From: Panacagrimonas sp.
GTDB lineage: Bacteria; Pseudomonadota; Gammaproteobacteria; Nevskiales; Nevskiaceae
Assembly: GCF_020697055.1 (NCBI RefSeq)
Contig: NZ_JAJFBP010000017.1
Location: 17,838-81,837, forward strand
Direction of reading: 5' to 3'
Length of the DNA stretch: 64,000 nt
Shown: positions 1 to 8,360 of the stretch, one piece after another
How positions within the stretch are numbered: position 1 is the stretch's first letter
Layout: each line of letters opens with the position of its first letter
Translations under genes and position numbers: made by a program
Notes under the pieces: generated by a model
Database searches by the model: none
The model's input: only the letters and a program-made list of their open reading frames with translations
What the model was told of the DNA's origin: nothing

Positions 1-243
1 ACTCCCCACGAACACCACACCACCCGATTTCGCATCGCGCGTATCGGCGTTGGCGAATGACGCCATCGCTTCTGCGAACGGGTCGGCCGGCGTCACCACG
101 GGCCCGGGCGTCAACACCGGTCCGGGCGCGGTGGGCGCCCTGCCGGGACCCGGGGCCGGCGCGCGCGGCGGTGCCTCGACGGCCTCCGCCGCAAAGCCCA
201 GGCTCAGGGCCCAGGCCAGGCCCATGGCACGAAGCGACCTCAT
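1..243 (-). CDS. SGNH/GDSL-type esterase, N-terminal part (cut by window edge)
   Basis: Reading the minus strand from the ATG at 243 gives 81 codons that stay open to the window edge. The product starts with a signal peptide (MRSLRAMGLAWALSLGFAAEA), then a Pro/Ala/Gly-rich linker. It then reads DPFAEAMASFANADTRDA and SGGVVFVGS. The last stretch resembles block I of secreted SGNH hydrolases (FVGSSS, with the nucleophile serine just past the edge). Members of this family are periplasmic or secreted esterases or acetylhydrolases. The catalytic residues lie outside the window, so the call rests on the block I approach only. It lies 172 bp downstream of the TonB receptor gene on the same strand and may be read with it. 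Confidence 0.6.
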   Translation of the reverse strand, partial: MRSLRAMGLAWALSLGFAAEAVEAPPRAPAPGPGRAPTAPGPVLTPGPVVTPADPFAEAMASFANADTRDAKSGGVVFVGS

Positions 244-415
244 GGTCTCGAAACCGGGCGAAGCGGAAAGAGCATGAAGTCGAGCGTAACGAGGGTGCCG
301 GAAAAGTTCACAGGAAACCGACCATCACGAGGCGCCTGGGTTCAACGACGATGTTCGATACGCGTGGATCCGGGGTGCAGGCGCGCCGTGTCGCAGGAAA
401 TGGGCCCGAGCCGTC

Positions 416-2797
416 TCAATTCGCGTCGAAGGTCCACGACAGCAGCACGGACGCATAGCGACCGTAATCGGTCCGCGTCGCCACGAAGTTGCCCGGCGCC
501 AGAGGCTGGCTGATCGCCTGGTCGGAGATCTTCTCGTTGCCCAGGTTGTGGCCGACCAGCGTCACCGACCAGTCGTCGTCGCGGCTCAGCAGCGTCAAAC
601 GCAGATCGATCACGGTGGTCGCCGATTGCCGCTTGCGCAGGTCGTTGTCCAGGTCCAGGAATCGCGCGCTGCGGTGGCTCGCGTTGATCGAAGTCGTCGT
701 CACGAACGCCGAGCTCAACGGCAGCACCAGCGACGGCACCAGATTGAACGACCACTTCGGCGCGAAGGCGAGCGGCTCGCCGCTCAGATCCTGGCTCGGC
801 GTTCCCGCGTCCGAGCGTGCCGGCGCGTCACGATAGGTGCGGTACTCCGCATGCGCGTAGCCGACCGATGTATGCATCGACACGCGCGGGTGCGGAGCCC
901 AGAAGGTTTCCGCTTCGAACCCGCGGGAGCGGGCGCGCGCCGCGTTGAGGATCACGAAGCTGCCGTTGCGGAACGTCGAGACCTGCAGGTCGTCGAAGTC
1001 GGTCGAGAACAGGGCCAGCGATGCCCTCAGCGGCTGGCCGCCGGGCTCGCCGCCGAACTTCACACCCGCCTCGAAGCCTTCCGCGCGCTCGGGTTCGTAC
1101 TCCAGGTTTCGCGCCGTCAGCGGCAGGCCGTTGAAGCCACCGCTCTTGAAGCCCTTGGCCCACGTCGCGTACGCGTTGAAGCGATCGTCCGCGATCCATT
1201 TGACGCCGACCTTGGGCGACAGGTCGTGCTCGATCCGCGACAACGGCGTGTCGTGGTCCTGCTGGTCGGCGATCAGTGGAACGATCTCGCCCTGCGCGAG
1301 GCTCGAGGCGCGGCCGTTCTTGCGCTCGGCACCCCAGCGCAGGCCGCCGATGAGCGCCCAGCGTTCCAGGAAGCGATGCTCGAACTGGCCGAAATAGGCG
1401 TAGGCGAGCGTGTGCTGTCGCAGCCGCACACGCGCCGACTGCTCCGGACCCAGCACCGGTCCGAGCACCGGATCGAGCAACGCGACGAGTTCGGACAGCG
1501 GCGGCCCGAGCGCGCCGCCGATGCCCCCGACCGTGCCGGGCGGCAACGCGCTGGCCCCGGCATTGGCGGCGGTGATGTACGCGAACGCCGCGCCCAGGTC
1601 CTGCAGCGCAAAAATGTCCGACGTCGCGAATCGCGAATCGAACAGGTAGAGGCCGGTCACGAACGTCACGCCGTGACCCCAGCCGAACAGATCGGGTGCA
1701 TGCGCCGCGATGCGCAATTCCTGGCTCAGCTGCCGGAAGGTCGCGGGCTTTTCCAGCGTGTCGCTGAGAAACGGGGCGGCGGTGAAATCCGCGTCGAAGT
1801 CTCGATGCGGAGTTCGCGACCTCGCCCAGGCGCTGATCGAGACGAGCGTCGGATCGACCAGTTGCAGGAAGGACGGAGCGCGATATTCGAGCGTGGTGCT
1901 CAGGCTGCTCAGCTGCACCTGCTCACGGCTGCGAAGGTTTGCCGAGTTGCGATCGTCGAGACGCGCTTCGGTGCGCGGATCGTAGCTGCGCGCCATCGCC
2001 AGCATCTCGGGCGTGGCGTGGGTGAACTGGAAGATGTTGAAGTGCGCATCCTGCCGCGAATGCAGCGCGCCGAAATCCACGATCAGATCGTCCGACGGCC
2101 GCGCGCGCAGGCGCACGCGCGTGCTGGCCTGTCGCGTGTTGTCCTCGTTTCGATCGAGGAACGTGTTCTGGAGACGCGCGCCGTCGCCGAACTCGTAATT
2201 GCCGGACAGGCGCAGCCAGACGTCGTCGCCCAGCGGCTGGTTCAGGTGCGGACGCAGCGAGACGGTGCCGTAGCTCGAGGCCAGGACGTCGCCGCCGGCT
2301 TCGAACCCGCGCGTCGGTGCGCGCGTCAGCACGTTGAACAGGCCGGCGGTCGCGTTCTTGCCGAACAGCGTTCCCTGCGGTCCGCGCAGAACCTCGACGT
2401 GATCGATGTCGTGGAAGAAGCCGATCAGGAAGTTCGACCGTCCGTACGAAACCCCGTCGACGACGGTGCCCACGCTCGGATCGAAGGCGACGTTCGTGTC
2501 CGGCGTCGTCAGCCCCCGGATGCCGAACGTCCCCGCGCTGCCCGACAACGAGATGTTGACGTTGGGGGTGTAGTCCTGGAGGTCCGTGAACGACGTCGAT
2601 CCCGATTCGCGGAACACCTCGCCTTCGACGGAACTGATCGACGCGGGCACGTCTTCCAGGCGCTGCGTGATCTTCTGCGCGGTGACGGTCACGACCGGCA
2701 GCGTGTCGGTGCCCTCGTCGATCTCGTCCTGCGCGAACACCGGCTGCACCCACGGCCATGCGAGCAGCAGCAGGATCGCTGCGCGTGCAGGACGCAA
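416..2797 (-). CDS. TonB-dependent outer membrane receptor
   Basis: A 793-residue protein matching the usual size of TonB-dependent receptors. Residues 1-22 form a signal peptide (cleavage after VFA). A TonB-box-like LPVVTVTA lies at about 33-40, followed by a plug domain with the hallmark VEVLRGPQGTLFGKNATAG. The rest is a beta-barrel rich in alternating aromatic strands, with C-terminal strand YASVLLSWTFDAN. Such proteins take siderophores, vitamins, sugars or other large solutes across the outer membrane using TonB energy; the substrate cannot be told from sequence. The only reasonable start is TTG at 2797, because no in-frame ATG lies between there and the signal peptide. The LysR gene just upstream on the same strand could regulate it, but that is inference. 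Confidence 0.9.
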   Translation of the reverse strand: MRPARAAILLLLAWPWVQPVFAQDEIDEGTDTLPVVTVTAQKITQRLEDVPASISSVEGEVFRESGSTSFTDLQDYTPNVNISLSGSAGTFGIRGLTTPDTNVAFDPSVGTVVDGVSYGRSNFLIGFFHDIDHVEVLRGPQGTLFGKNATAGLFNVLTRAPTRGFEAGGDVLASSYGTVSLRPHLNQPLGDDVWLRLSGNYEFGDGARLQNTFLDRNEDNTRQASTRVRLRARPSDDLIVDFGALHSRQDAHFNIFQFTHATPEMLAMARSYDPRTEARLDDRNSANLRSREQVQLSSLSTTLEYRAPSFLQLVDPTLVSISAWARSRTPHRDFDADFTAAPFLSDTLEKPATFRQLSQELRIAAHAPDLFGWGHGVTFVTGLYLFDSRFATSDIFALQDLGAAFAYITAANAGASALPPGTVGGIGGALGPPLSELVALLDPVLGPVLGPEQSARVRLRQHTLAYAYFGQFEHRFLERWALIGGLRWGAERKNGRASSLAQGEIVPLIADQQDHDTPLSRIEHDLSPKVGVKWIADDRFNAYATWAKGFKSGGFNGLPLTARNLEYEPERAEGFEAGVKFGGEPGGQPLRASLALFSTDFDDLQVSTFRNGSFVILNAARARSRGFEAETFWAPHPRVSMHTSVGYAHAEYRTYRDAPARSDAGTPSQDLSGEPLAFAPKWSFNLVPSLVLPLSSAFVTTTSINASHRSARFLDLDNDLRKRQSATTVIDLRLTLLSRDDDWSVTLVGHNLGNEKISDQAISQPLAPGNFVATRTDYGRYASVLLSWTFDAN

Positions 2798-2955
2798 GCG
2801 CTTGTCTGTCGTCGTGGTGTCCAGTGTTCGCCCCGTGCGCCGCTTGCGATGAATCCGCGCGGCGGATCTTCAATCGATTTCAGCCGGCGTGAAGCCGCCG
2901 GGGCGAAGTATCAGCACTTCCCCGACCGGCGAACAAGGCGGCCGGCGCGCCGCGA

Positions 2956-3858
2956 TCAGCCGTGGCCGGACGCGCGGGAAATAGTGATGGCGAGCGCGCG
3001 CAGGTTGCGGACGGTTGCCGAGCTGTCCGACCGTCGCCAGACCATGCTCATCTGCGCCGCCGCGTGGTCGTCTTCCAATGCGCGGAACACGATGCCTTCG
3101 GAGTGGATCTTGCGCATCGACGAGGGCACCACCGATACGCCCAGGCCGGCCGCGACGAGATTCACGATCGACGTTACCTGCGATGCCTCCTGCGTGACGC
3201 GCGGACTGAACCCGGCGCGATGGCAGGCGGAGACGATCTGGTCGTACAGGCCCGATCCGACCGGGCGCGAGAAGAGCACGAACGGTTCGAGCGAGAGCGC
3301 GGCCAGTGGCAGGCGCTTGCGGCGCGCCAGCGGGTGATGCTGAGGCAGCGCCAGCACCAATGGCTCGTCGAAGAGGTGCTCGCTCGCCAGTCCCGGCGCC
3401 TCGTCGAGCAGCGGACGCACGAAGGCAAGGTCCAACGCCTGCGCACGGATGCGTTCGGCGAGCTCCGGTGTGCTCGATTCCTCCAGCGTCATCGACACCG
3501 CCGGGTGGCGTTCGCGGTACTCGCGCAGGATCCGCAGGATCACCGGATGAAACGGCGCGGAGTTGATCATCCCCACGCGCAGCCGCCCGAGTTCTCCCTG
3601 CGCTGCGCGTCGCGCACGCCCCGCGGCCGCCTGCGCTTGCGCCAGGATCGCGCGTGCGTCCTCGAGGAACGAGCGGCCCGCGTCGGTCAGCTCCACGCGA
3701 CGCTGCGAGCGGCGAAACAACGGCGAGCCGATCTCGGCTTCGAGCTGGCGGATCTGCATGCTCAGCGGCGGCTGCTGGATGCCGAGCTTCTCCGCCGCGC
3801 GCCGAAAGTGCAGCGCCTCGGCCACCGCCACGAAGTAGCGCAGATGTCGGAGTTCCAT
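2956..3858 (-). CDS. LysR-family transcriptional regulator
   Basis: A 300-residue LysR-type regulator. The N-terminal winged helix-turn-helix is canonical (MELRHLRYFVAVAEALHF, AAEKLGIQQPPLSMQIRQLE, then SPLFRR and ELTDAG). The effector-binding part covers about residues 90-295. The start is placed at the ATG at 3858 because that gives the standard LysR N-terminus; an upstream ATG at 3939 would add 27 unrelated residues. It is divergent from aceE across a 109-bp gap that holds an 11-bp-arm inverted repeat only 12 bp from its start codon. That arrangement fits autoregulation plus control of the divergent gene. Its N-terminus resembles the CatM/BenM-like branch, but the inducer is unknown. Confidence 0.93.
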   Translation of the reverse strand: MELRHLRYFVAVAEALHFRRAAEKLGIQQPPLSMQIRQLEAEIGSPLFRRSQRRVELTDAGRSFLEDARAILAQAQAAAGRARRAAQGELGRLRVGMINSAPFHPVILRILREYRERHPAVSMTLEESSTPELAERIRAQALDLAFVRPLLDEAPGLASEHLFDEPLVLALPQHHPLARRKRLPLAALSLEPFVLFSRPVGSGLYDQIVSACHRAGFSPRVTQEASQVTSIVNLVAAGLGVSVVPSSMRKIHSEGIVFRALEDDHAAAQMSMVWRRSDSSATVRNLRALAITISRASGHG

Positions 3859-3869
3859 GGATACGCAAG

Positions 3870-3897
3870 ATATATCAATCCAGCCCGATTCATATAT
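3870..3897. promoter_or_regulatory. Inverted repeat, putative LysR operator
   Basis: The arms ATATATCAATC (3870-3880) and GATTCATATAT (3887-3897) are complementary at 10 of 11 positions, with a 6-bp spacer. This is the most AT-rich stretch in the neighbourhood and lies in the divergent lysR/aceE gap. LysR-type regulators bind interrupted dyads with a T-N11-A core, so this is the best operator candidate. The right arm overlaps the putative -35 of aceE. Confidence 0.55.
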
Positions 3898-3924
3898 TGG
3901 ACAGAGCGCGCGGCCCATCACTAT
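3897..3924 (+). promoter_or_regulatory. Putative sigma-70 promoter for aceEF
   Basis: TTGGAC (3897-3902) and CACTAT (3919-3924) are separated by 16 bp, about 40 bp upstream of the aceE ATG. The -35 overlaps the right arm of the inverted repeat at 3870-3897, so a bound regulator could directly block or contact RNA polymerase. Assigned by eye. Confidence 0.35.
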
Positions 3925-3967
3925 GGTGGCGGCTTTCACGCTTCAGCCGCCGCACGGAGACCATGCA

Positions 3968-6628
3968 ATGACGCAGCCGATCACCGATCAGGATCCGATC
4001 GAGACCACCGAGTGGGTGGACGCCCTGCAGACGGTGCTCGAGCGCGAAGGCCCGGAGCGCGCGCACTTCCTGCTCGAGACGTTGATCGAGAAGGCGCGCC
4101 TGTCGGGTGCGTACATCCCGTTTTCGCCCAACACCGCCTACGTCAACACCATCCCGCCGCATCTGGAGGAGCGCTCGCCCGGCAACCACGAGTTGGAGTG
4201 GAAGCTGCGCAGCTACATCCGCTGGAACGCGATGGCGCTGGTGCTCAACGCCAACAAGGAGCACGCGGGCATCGGCGGGCACATCGCGAGCTTCGCGTCG
4301 TCGGCGACGCTGTACGACGTCGGCCTCAATCATTTCTGGAAGGGTCCGGACCATCCGCAGGGCCAGGACCTGGTCTACATCCAGGGCCACGTGACGCCGG
4401 GCATCTACGCGCGCGCGTTCCTCGAAGGCCGTCTGACCGAACAGCAGCTCGATCGTTTCCGCATGGAGGCGCTCGAGCCCGGCCTTTCGAGCTATCCGCA
4501 TCCCTGGCTGATGCCCAAGTTCTGGCAGTTCGCCACGGTGTCGATGGGCCTGGGTCCGATCATGGCGATCTACCAGGCCCGCCTGATGAAGTACCTGCAC
4601 AACCGCGGCATCAAGGACATGACCGGCCGCAAGGTCTGGTGCTTCTGCGGTGACGGCGAGATGGACGAGCCCGAATCGCTGGGCGCCATCGACATCGCCG
4701 ACCGCGAGAAGCTCGACAACCTGGTGTTCGTCATCAACTGCAACCTGCAGCGACTCGACGGCCCGGTGCGCGGCAACGGCAAGATCATCCAGGAACTCGA
4801 GGGCATGTTCCGCGGCTCGGGCTGGAACGTGATCAAGGTGGTCTGGGGCGGCGCCTGGGACGGCCTGCTGGCACGCGACAAGGACGGCCACCTGCTGCGC
4901 GTGATGAACGACACCGTCGACGGCGAATACCAGAGCTACAAGGCCAAGGGCGGCGCGTTCACGCGCGAGCACTTCTTCGGCAAGGATCCCGAGACCGCCA
5001 AGATGGTCGCCACGATGAGCGACGAGGAGGTCGCGCAGCTCAATCGCGGTGGCCACGATCCGCACAAGGTCTACGCCGCGTACGCCGCCGCGATGAAGCA
5101 CACCGGCGGTCCCACCGTGATCCTGGCAAAGACCGTGAAGGGCTACGGCATGGGCGAGGCCGGCGAAGGCCAGAACATCACGCACCAGCAGAAGAAGATG
5201 GGGCTCGAGGCGCTGAAGAAGTTCCGCGACCGCTTCAAGATCCCGGTTCCCGACGACCAGATCGAATCGATCCCGTTCTACAAGCCGGCCGACGATTCGC
5301 CCGAGATCCGGTACCTGAAGGAGCGGCGCGAGGCCCTGGGCGGCTTCCTTCCGCAGCGCACGGTCAAGGAGGAGACGCTGACGGTACCGCCGCTCTCCAC
5401 GTTCCAGCGGCAGCTCGATTCCAGCGGCGAGCGCGAGATCAGCACGACGATGGCGTTCGTGCAGTTCCTGCAGACGCTGCTGCGGGATAAATCGTGCGGC
5501 CCAAGGGTCGTCCCGATCATTCCCGACGAAGGCCGCACCTTCGGCATGGAGGCGATGTTCCGCAGCCTGGGGATCTACTCGATCGTCGGGCAGAAGTACA
5601 AGCCCGAGGACGCCGACCAGCTCGCCTTCTACAAGGAAGACATCAAGGGGCAGATCCTCGAGGAGGGCATCACCGAAGCCGGCGCGATGTCGAGCTGGAT
5701 CGCCGCGGGCACCAGTTACGCGAACCACGGCACCGCGCTGATCCCGTTCTATACGTTCTATTCGATGTTCGGCTTCCAGCGCGTGATGGACCTGTGCTGG
5801 GCCGCCGGCGACATGCGCACGCGCGGCTTCCTGATGGGCGCCACCGCGGGCCGCACCACCATCAACGGCGAGGGCCTGCAGCACGAGGACGGACACAGCC
5901 ACGTGATGGCGTCCCTGGTGCCCAACTGCAAGGCCTACGACCCGGCGTTCTCCTATGAACTCGCCGTGATCATCCAGCACGGCATGAAGGAGATGGTCGA
6001 GGAGCACAAGGACAACTACTACTACCTGACGATCTACAACGAGAACCACACGCACCCCGCCATGCCTCCGGGCACCGAGAGCGGCATCGTGCGCGGCATG
6101 TACCTGTTCAAGTCCGAGGACGAGCCGACCAAGGCGCACGTGCAGCTGCTCGGATCCGGATCGATCTTCCGCGAGGTGCTCGCCGCCTCCGAGATCCTCA
6201 AGGCCGACTGGGGCGTGACCAGTGACGTGTGGAGCGTACCCAGCGTCAATGAACTCGCGCGCGACGGTCGCGAATGCGAGCGCTGGAATCTGCTGCATCC
6301 GGATGCACCGCCGAAGAAGAGCTACGTCGAGGAGTGCCTGGGCGGCATGACCGGCCCGGTGATCGCCAGCACCGACTACGTGCGCGCGTTCACCGAGCAG
6401 CTGCGTCCCTACATCAAATCGCCGTTCCACACGCTGGGCACCGACGGCTTCGGTCGTTCGGACAATCGGCCCGCGCTGCGCGACTTCTTCGAGGTCGACC
6501 GCCGCTGGATCGCGGTCAAGGCGCTGCGCGCGCTCGCTGATCTGAAGCTGGTGCCGGCCGAGCGCGTGAGCCAGGCGATCAAGCTCTACGGCATCCGCCC
6601 GGATCGCGCCGCTCCCTGGACCGTGTGA
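3968..6628 (+). CDS. aceE: Pyruvate dehydrogenase E1 component, homodimeric type
   Basis: An 886-residue protein of the usual AceE length, catalysing thiamine-diphosphate-dependent decarboxylation of pyruvate and acetyl transfer to the E2 lipoyl group. The N-terminus has the family sequence WVDALQTVLEREGPERAHFLLE. The thiamine diphosphate motif begins at G228 (GDGEMDEPES and the downstream asparagine of VINCNLQRLDGP). The strings NTIPPHLEERSPGNHELEWK and ATAGRTTINGEGLQHEDGHS are also typical. The start is set at the ATG at 3968, with a GGAGA about 9 bases upstream; an in-frame ATG at 3857 would add 37 non-family residues. It is followed by aceF after 10 bp. No E3 (lpd) gene lies nearby, so E3 must be encoded elsewhere. 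Confidence 0.97.
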   Translation: MTQPITDQDPIETTEWVDALQTVLEREGPERAHFLLETLIEKARLSGAYIPFSPNTAYVNTIPPHLEERSPGNHELEWKLRSYIRWNAMALVLNANKEHAGIGGHIASFASSATLYDVGLNHFWKGPDHPQGQDLVYIQGHVTPGIYARAFLEGRLTEQQLDRFRMEALEPGLSSYPHPWLMPKFWQFATVSMGLGPIMAIYQARLMKYLHNRGIKDMTGRKVWCFCGDGEMDEPESLGAIDIADREKLDNLVFVINCNLQRLDGPVRGNGKIIQELEGMFRGSGWNVIKVVWGGAWDGLLARDKDGHLLRVMNDTVDGEYQSYKAKGGAFTREHFFGKDPETAKMVATMSDEEVAQLNRGGHDPHKVYAAYAAAMKHTGGPTVILAKTVKGYGMGEAGEGQNITHQQKKMGLEALKKFRDRFKIPVPDDQIESIPFYKPADDSPEIRYLKERREALGGFLPQRTVKEETLTVPPLSTFQRQLDSSGEREISTTMAFVQFLQTLLRDKSCGPRVVPIIPDEGRTFGMEAMFRSLGIYSIVGQKYKPEDADQLAFYKEDIKGQILEEGITEAGAMSSWIAAGTSYANHGTALIPFYTFYSMFGFQRVMDLCWAAGDMRTRGFLMGATAGRTTINGEGLQHEDGHSHVMASLVPNCKAYDPAFSYELAVIIQHGMKEMVEEHKDNYYYLTIYNENHTHPAMPPGTESGIVRGMYLFKSEDEPTKAHVQLLGSGSIFREVLAASEILKADWGVTSDVWSVPSVNELARDGRECERWNLLHPDAPPKKSYVEECLGGMTGPVIASTDYVRAFTEQLRPYIKSPFHTLGTDGFGRSDNRPALRDFFEVDRRWIAVKALRALADLKLVPAERVSQAIKLYGIRPDRAAPWTV

Positions 6629-6638
6629 GGATCTGGCC

Positions 6639-8300
6639 ATGGGCAATCTCATCGACGTGCAGGTCCCGGATCTCGGCGACTTCAAGGACATCCCGGTCAT
6701 CGAGCTGCTGGTCAAGGACGGCGACACCGTCGAGAAGGACCAGGCGCTGCTGGTGCTCGAGTCGGACAAGTCGACGATGGAAGTCCCGTCGCCAGGCAGC
6801 GGCATCGTGCGCGGGCTCAAGGTCAAGCTCGGCGACAAGCTGTCGAAAGGCGATCGCATTTGCCGGCTCGAAGGCGAGGGCGCCGCGCCCGCGGCCAAAC
6901 CGGCACCGGCGGCGAAGCCTGCGACCGAAGCACCGGCACCGGCGAAGAAGGAATCGAAACCCGCGTCGGCCGATCTGTTCGCTGACAGCAGCGCGCCCGC
7001 GAAAGTCGCGGCAGCATCGGGCGGCGGCACGCTCGTCGTTACCGTTCCGGATCTCGGCGACTTCAAGGACATTCCGATCATCGAACTGCTGGTCAAGGAT
7101 GGCGACTCCGTCGAGAAGGACCAGACCCTGCTCGTGCTCGAATCCGACAAGTCGACGATGGAAGTTCCGTCGCCCGGCAGCGGCGTCGTGCGCGGGCTCA
7201 AGGTCAAGGTCGGGGACAAGGTCTCCAAGGGCCACGCGCTGCTGAGCCTGGAAGGTGTGGCCGGTGGCGGCGAGGCGCCCAAACCCGCGCCGAAAGCCGC
7301 TGCAGTGACCGGGAAGCCGGCCGAGGAGCCCAGCAAAGCCGAGCCGCCTCCGGCCGCGAAACCGGCCGAGGACATCGTCGTGGCCTCCGGCACCGTCGCG
7401 CACGCCGGCCCCGCCACGCGCAAGTTCGCGCGCGAACTCGGCGTCGACCTGGCACGCGTGCCGGGCTCGGGGCCGAAGAACCGCGTCGTCATCGAGGACG
7501 TCCAGAAGTACGTCAAGCAGCAGATGACGGCTTCGCCGAGTCCCGAGTCCCGCGTCCCGAGTCCCGGCGGTTCCGGCATTCCGCCGATCCCCGTTCAGGA
7601 CTTCTCGAACTACGGCGAGATCGAGGAGAAACCGCTCGCCCGCATCCGCAAGCTTTCGTCGGCGCACCTGACGCGCTCGTGGCTCAACGTTCCGCACGTC
7701 ACGCAGCACGACGAGGCCGACATCACCGAGCTCGAGGCCTTTCGCAAATCGGCCAGCGAGGACGGCGGTGTGAAGCTGACGTTGCTGCCGTTCGTGATGA
7801 AGGCGGTGAGCGTGGCGATCCGGCAGTACCCCGAGTTCGGCAGCTCGCTGTCGCCCGACGGAGGCAGCCTGATCATGAAGAAGTACTGCCATGTGGGCTT
7901 CGCGGCGGACACGCCCAACGGCCTGGTGGTGCCGGTGGTGCGCGACGTCTGGAGCAAGTCGATCACGCAGCTCGCGACCGAGACCGCGGAACTGGCGAAG
8001 AAGGCGCGCGACGCCAAGCTCGGCCCCAACGACATGCGTGGAGGATGCTTCTCGATCTCGAGCCTGGGCGGCATCGGCGGCAGCTACTTCACGCCGATCG
8101 TCAACGCACCAGAGGTCGGCATCCTCGGCGTGTCGCGCGGCGTCATCAAACCGGTGTGGGACGGCAAGGCCTTCCAGCCTCGGCTGATGCTGCCGCTGTC
8201 ACTGTCGTACGACCACCGCGTGATCGACGGAGCGTATGCGGCGCGCTTCATCGTCGCGCTGGGACGGCTGCTCGGCGACATCCGGCGACTGAGCCTCTGA
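6639..8300 (+). CDS. aceF: Pyruvate dehydrogenase E2, dihydrolipoyl acetyltransferase (two lipoyl domains)
   Basis: A 553-residue E2 core protein. Two N-terminal lipoyl domains each carry ESDKSTMEVPSP, with the lipoylated lysines at K44 and K171. The domains are joined by Ala/Pro-rich linkers. A peripheral-subunit-binding domain follows (about 250-292, ATRKFARELGVDLARVPGSG). The C-terminal catalytic domain ends with the family motif DHRVIDG (H526, D530). The two lipoyl domains are nearly identical even at DNA level. The linker before the catalytic domain (about residues 300-309, PSPESRVPSP) is encoded by four tandem heptamers. The gene probably forms an operon with aceE. Confidence 0.96.
   Translation: MGNLIDVQVPDLGDFKDIPVIELLVKDGDTVEKDQALLVLESDKSTMEVPSPGSGIVRGLKVKLGDKLSKGDRICRLEGEGAAPAAKPAPAAKPATEAPAPAKKESKPASADLFADSSAPAKVAAASGGGTLVVTVPDLGDFKDIPIIELLVKDGDSVEKDQTLLVLESDKSTMEVPSPGSGVVRGLKVKVGDKVSKGHALLSLEGVAGGGEAPKPAPKAAAVTGKPAEEPSKAEPPPAAKPAEDIVVASGTVAHAGPATRKFARELGVDLARVPGSGPKNRVVIEDVQKYVKQQMTASPSPESRVPSPGGSGIPPIPVQDFSNYGEIEEKPLARIRKLSSAHLTRSWLNVPHVTQHDEADITELEAFRKSASEDGGVKLTLLPFVMKAVSVAIRQYPEFGSSLSPDGGSLIMKKYCHVGFAADTPNGLVVPVVRDVWSKSITQLATETAELAKKARDAKLGPNDMRGGCFSISSLGGIGGSYFTPIVNAPEVGILGVSRGVIKPVWDGKAFQPRLMLPLSLSYDHRVIDGAYAARFIVALGRLLGDIRRLSL
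7538..7565 (+). repeat. Tandem heptamer repeat (GAGTCCC)4 inside aceF
   Basis: Four consecutive 7-bp units, GAGTCCC, GAGTCCC, GCGTCCC, GAGTCCC, encode the interdomain linker of AceF. A 7-bp unit is not a multiple of three, so loss or gain of one unit would shift the frame of an important gene. Confidence 0.85.
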
Positions 8301-8360
8301 TCGACCGCGTTCTGTCGTAACCTTCGCGCCACTGGGAGTGGGGAAGCAGGGAACCGACAC

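Noticed and set aside
50..458. Small plus-strand ORFs at the left edge
   Set aside because: Opposite the SGNH hydrolase start, whose signal peptide and FVGS motif are convincing.
2880..2905. CCGGCG/CGCCGG hairpin downstream of the LysR gene as terminator
   Set aside because: Six-base stem without a following T-run on either strand.
548..3337. Very long plus-strand open frame (929 codons) opposite the TonB receptor
   Set aside because: It is a shadow of the receptor gene, with low-complexity Arg/Ala-rich sequence and no recognisable domain. High GC content keeps antisense frames open.
3890..7579. Long minus-strand open frame (1229 codons) opposite aceE-aceF
   Set aside because: It mirrors the codons of two certain genes; the translated product is Arg/His/Ala-rich without family motifs.
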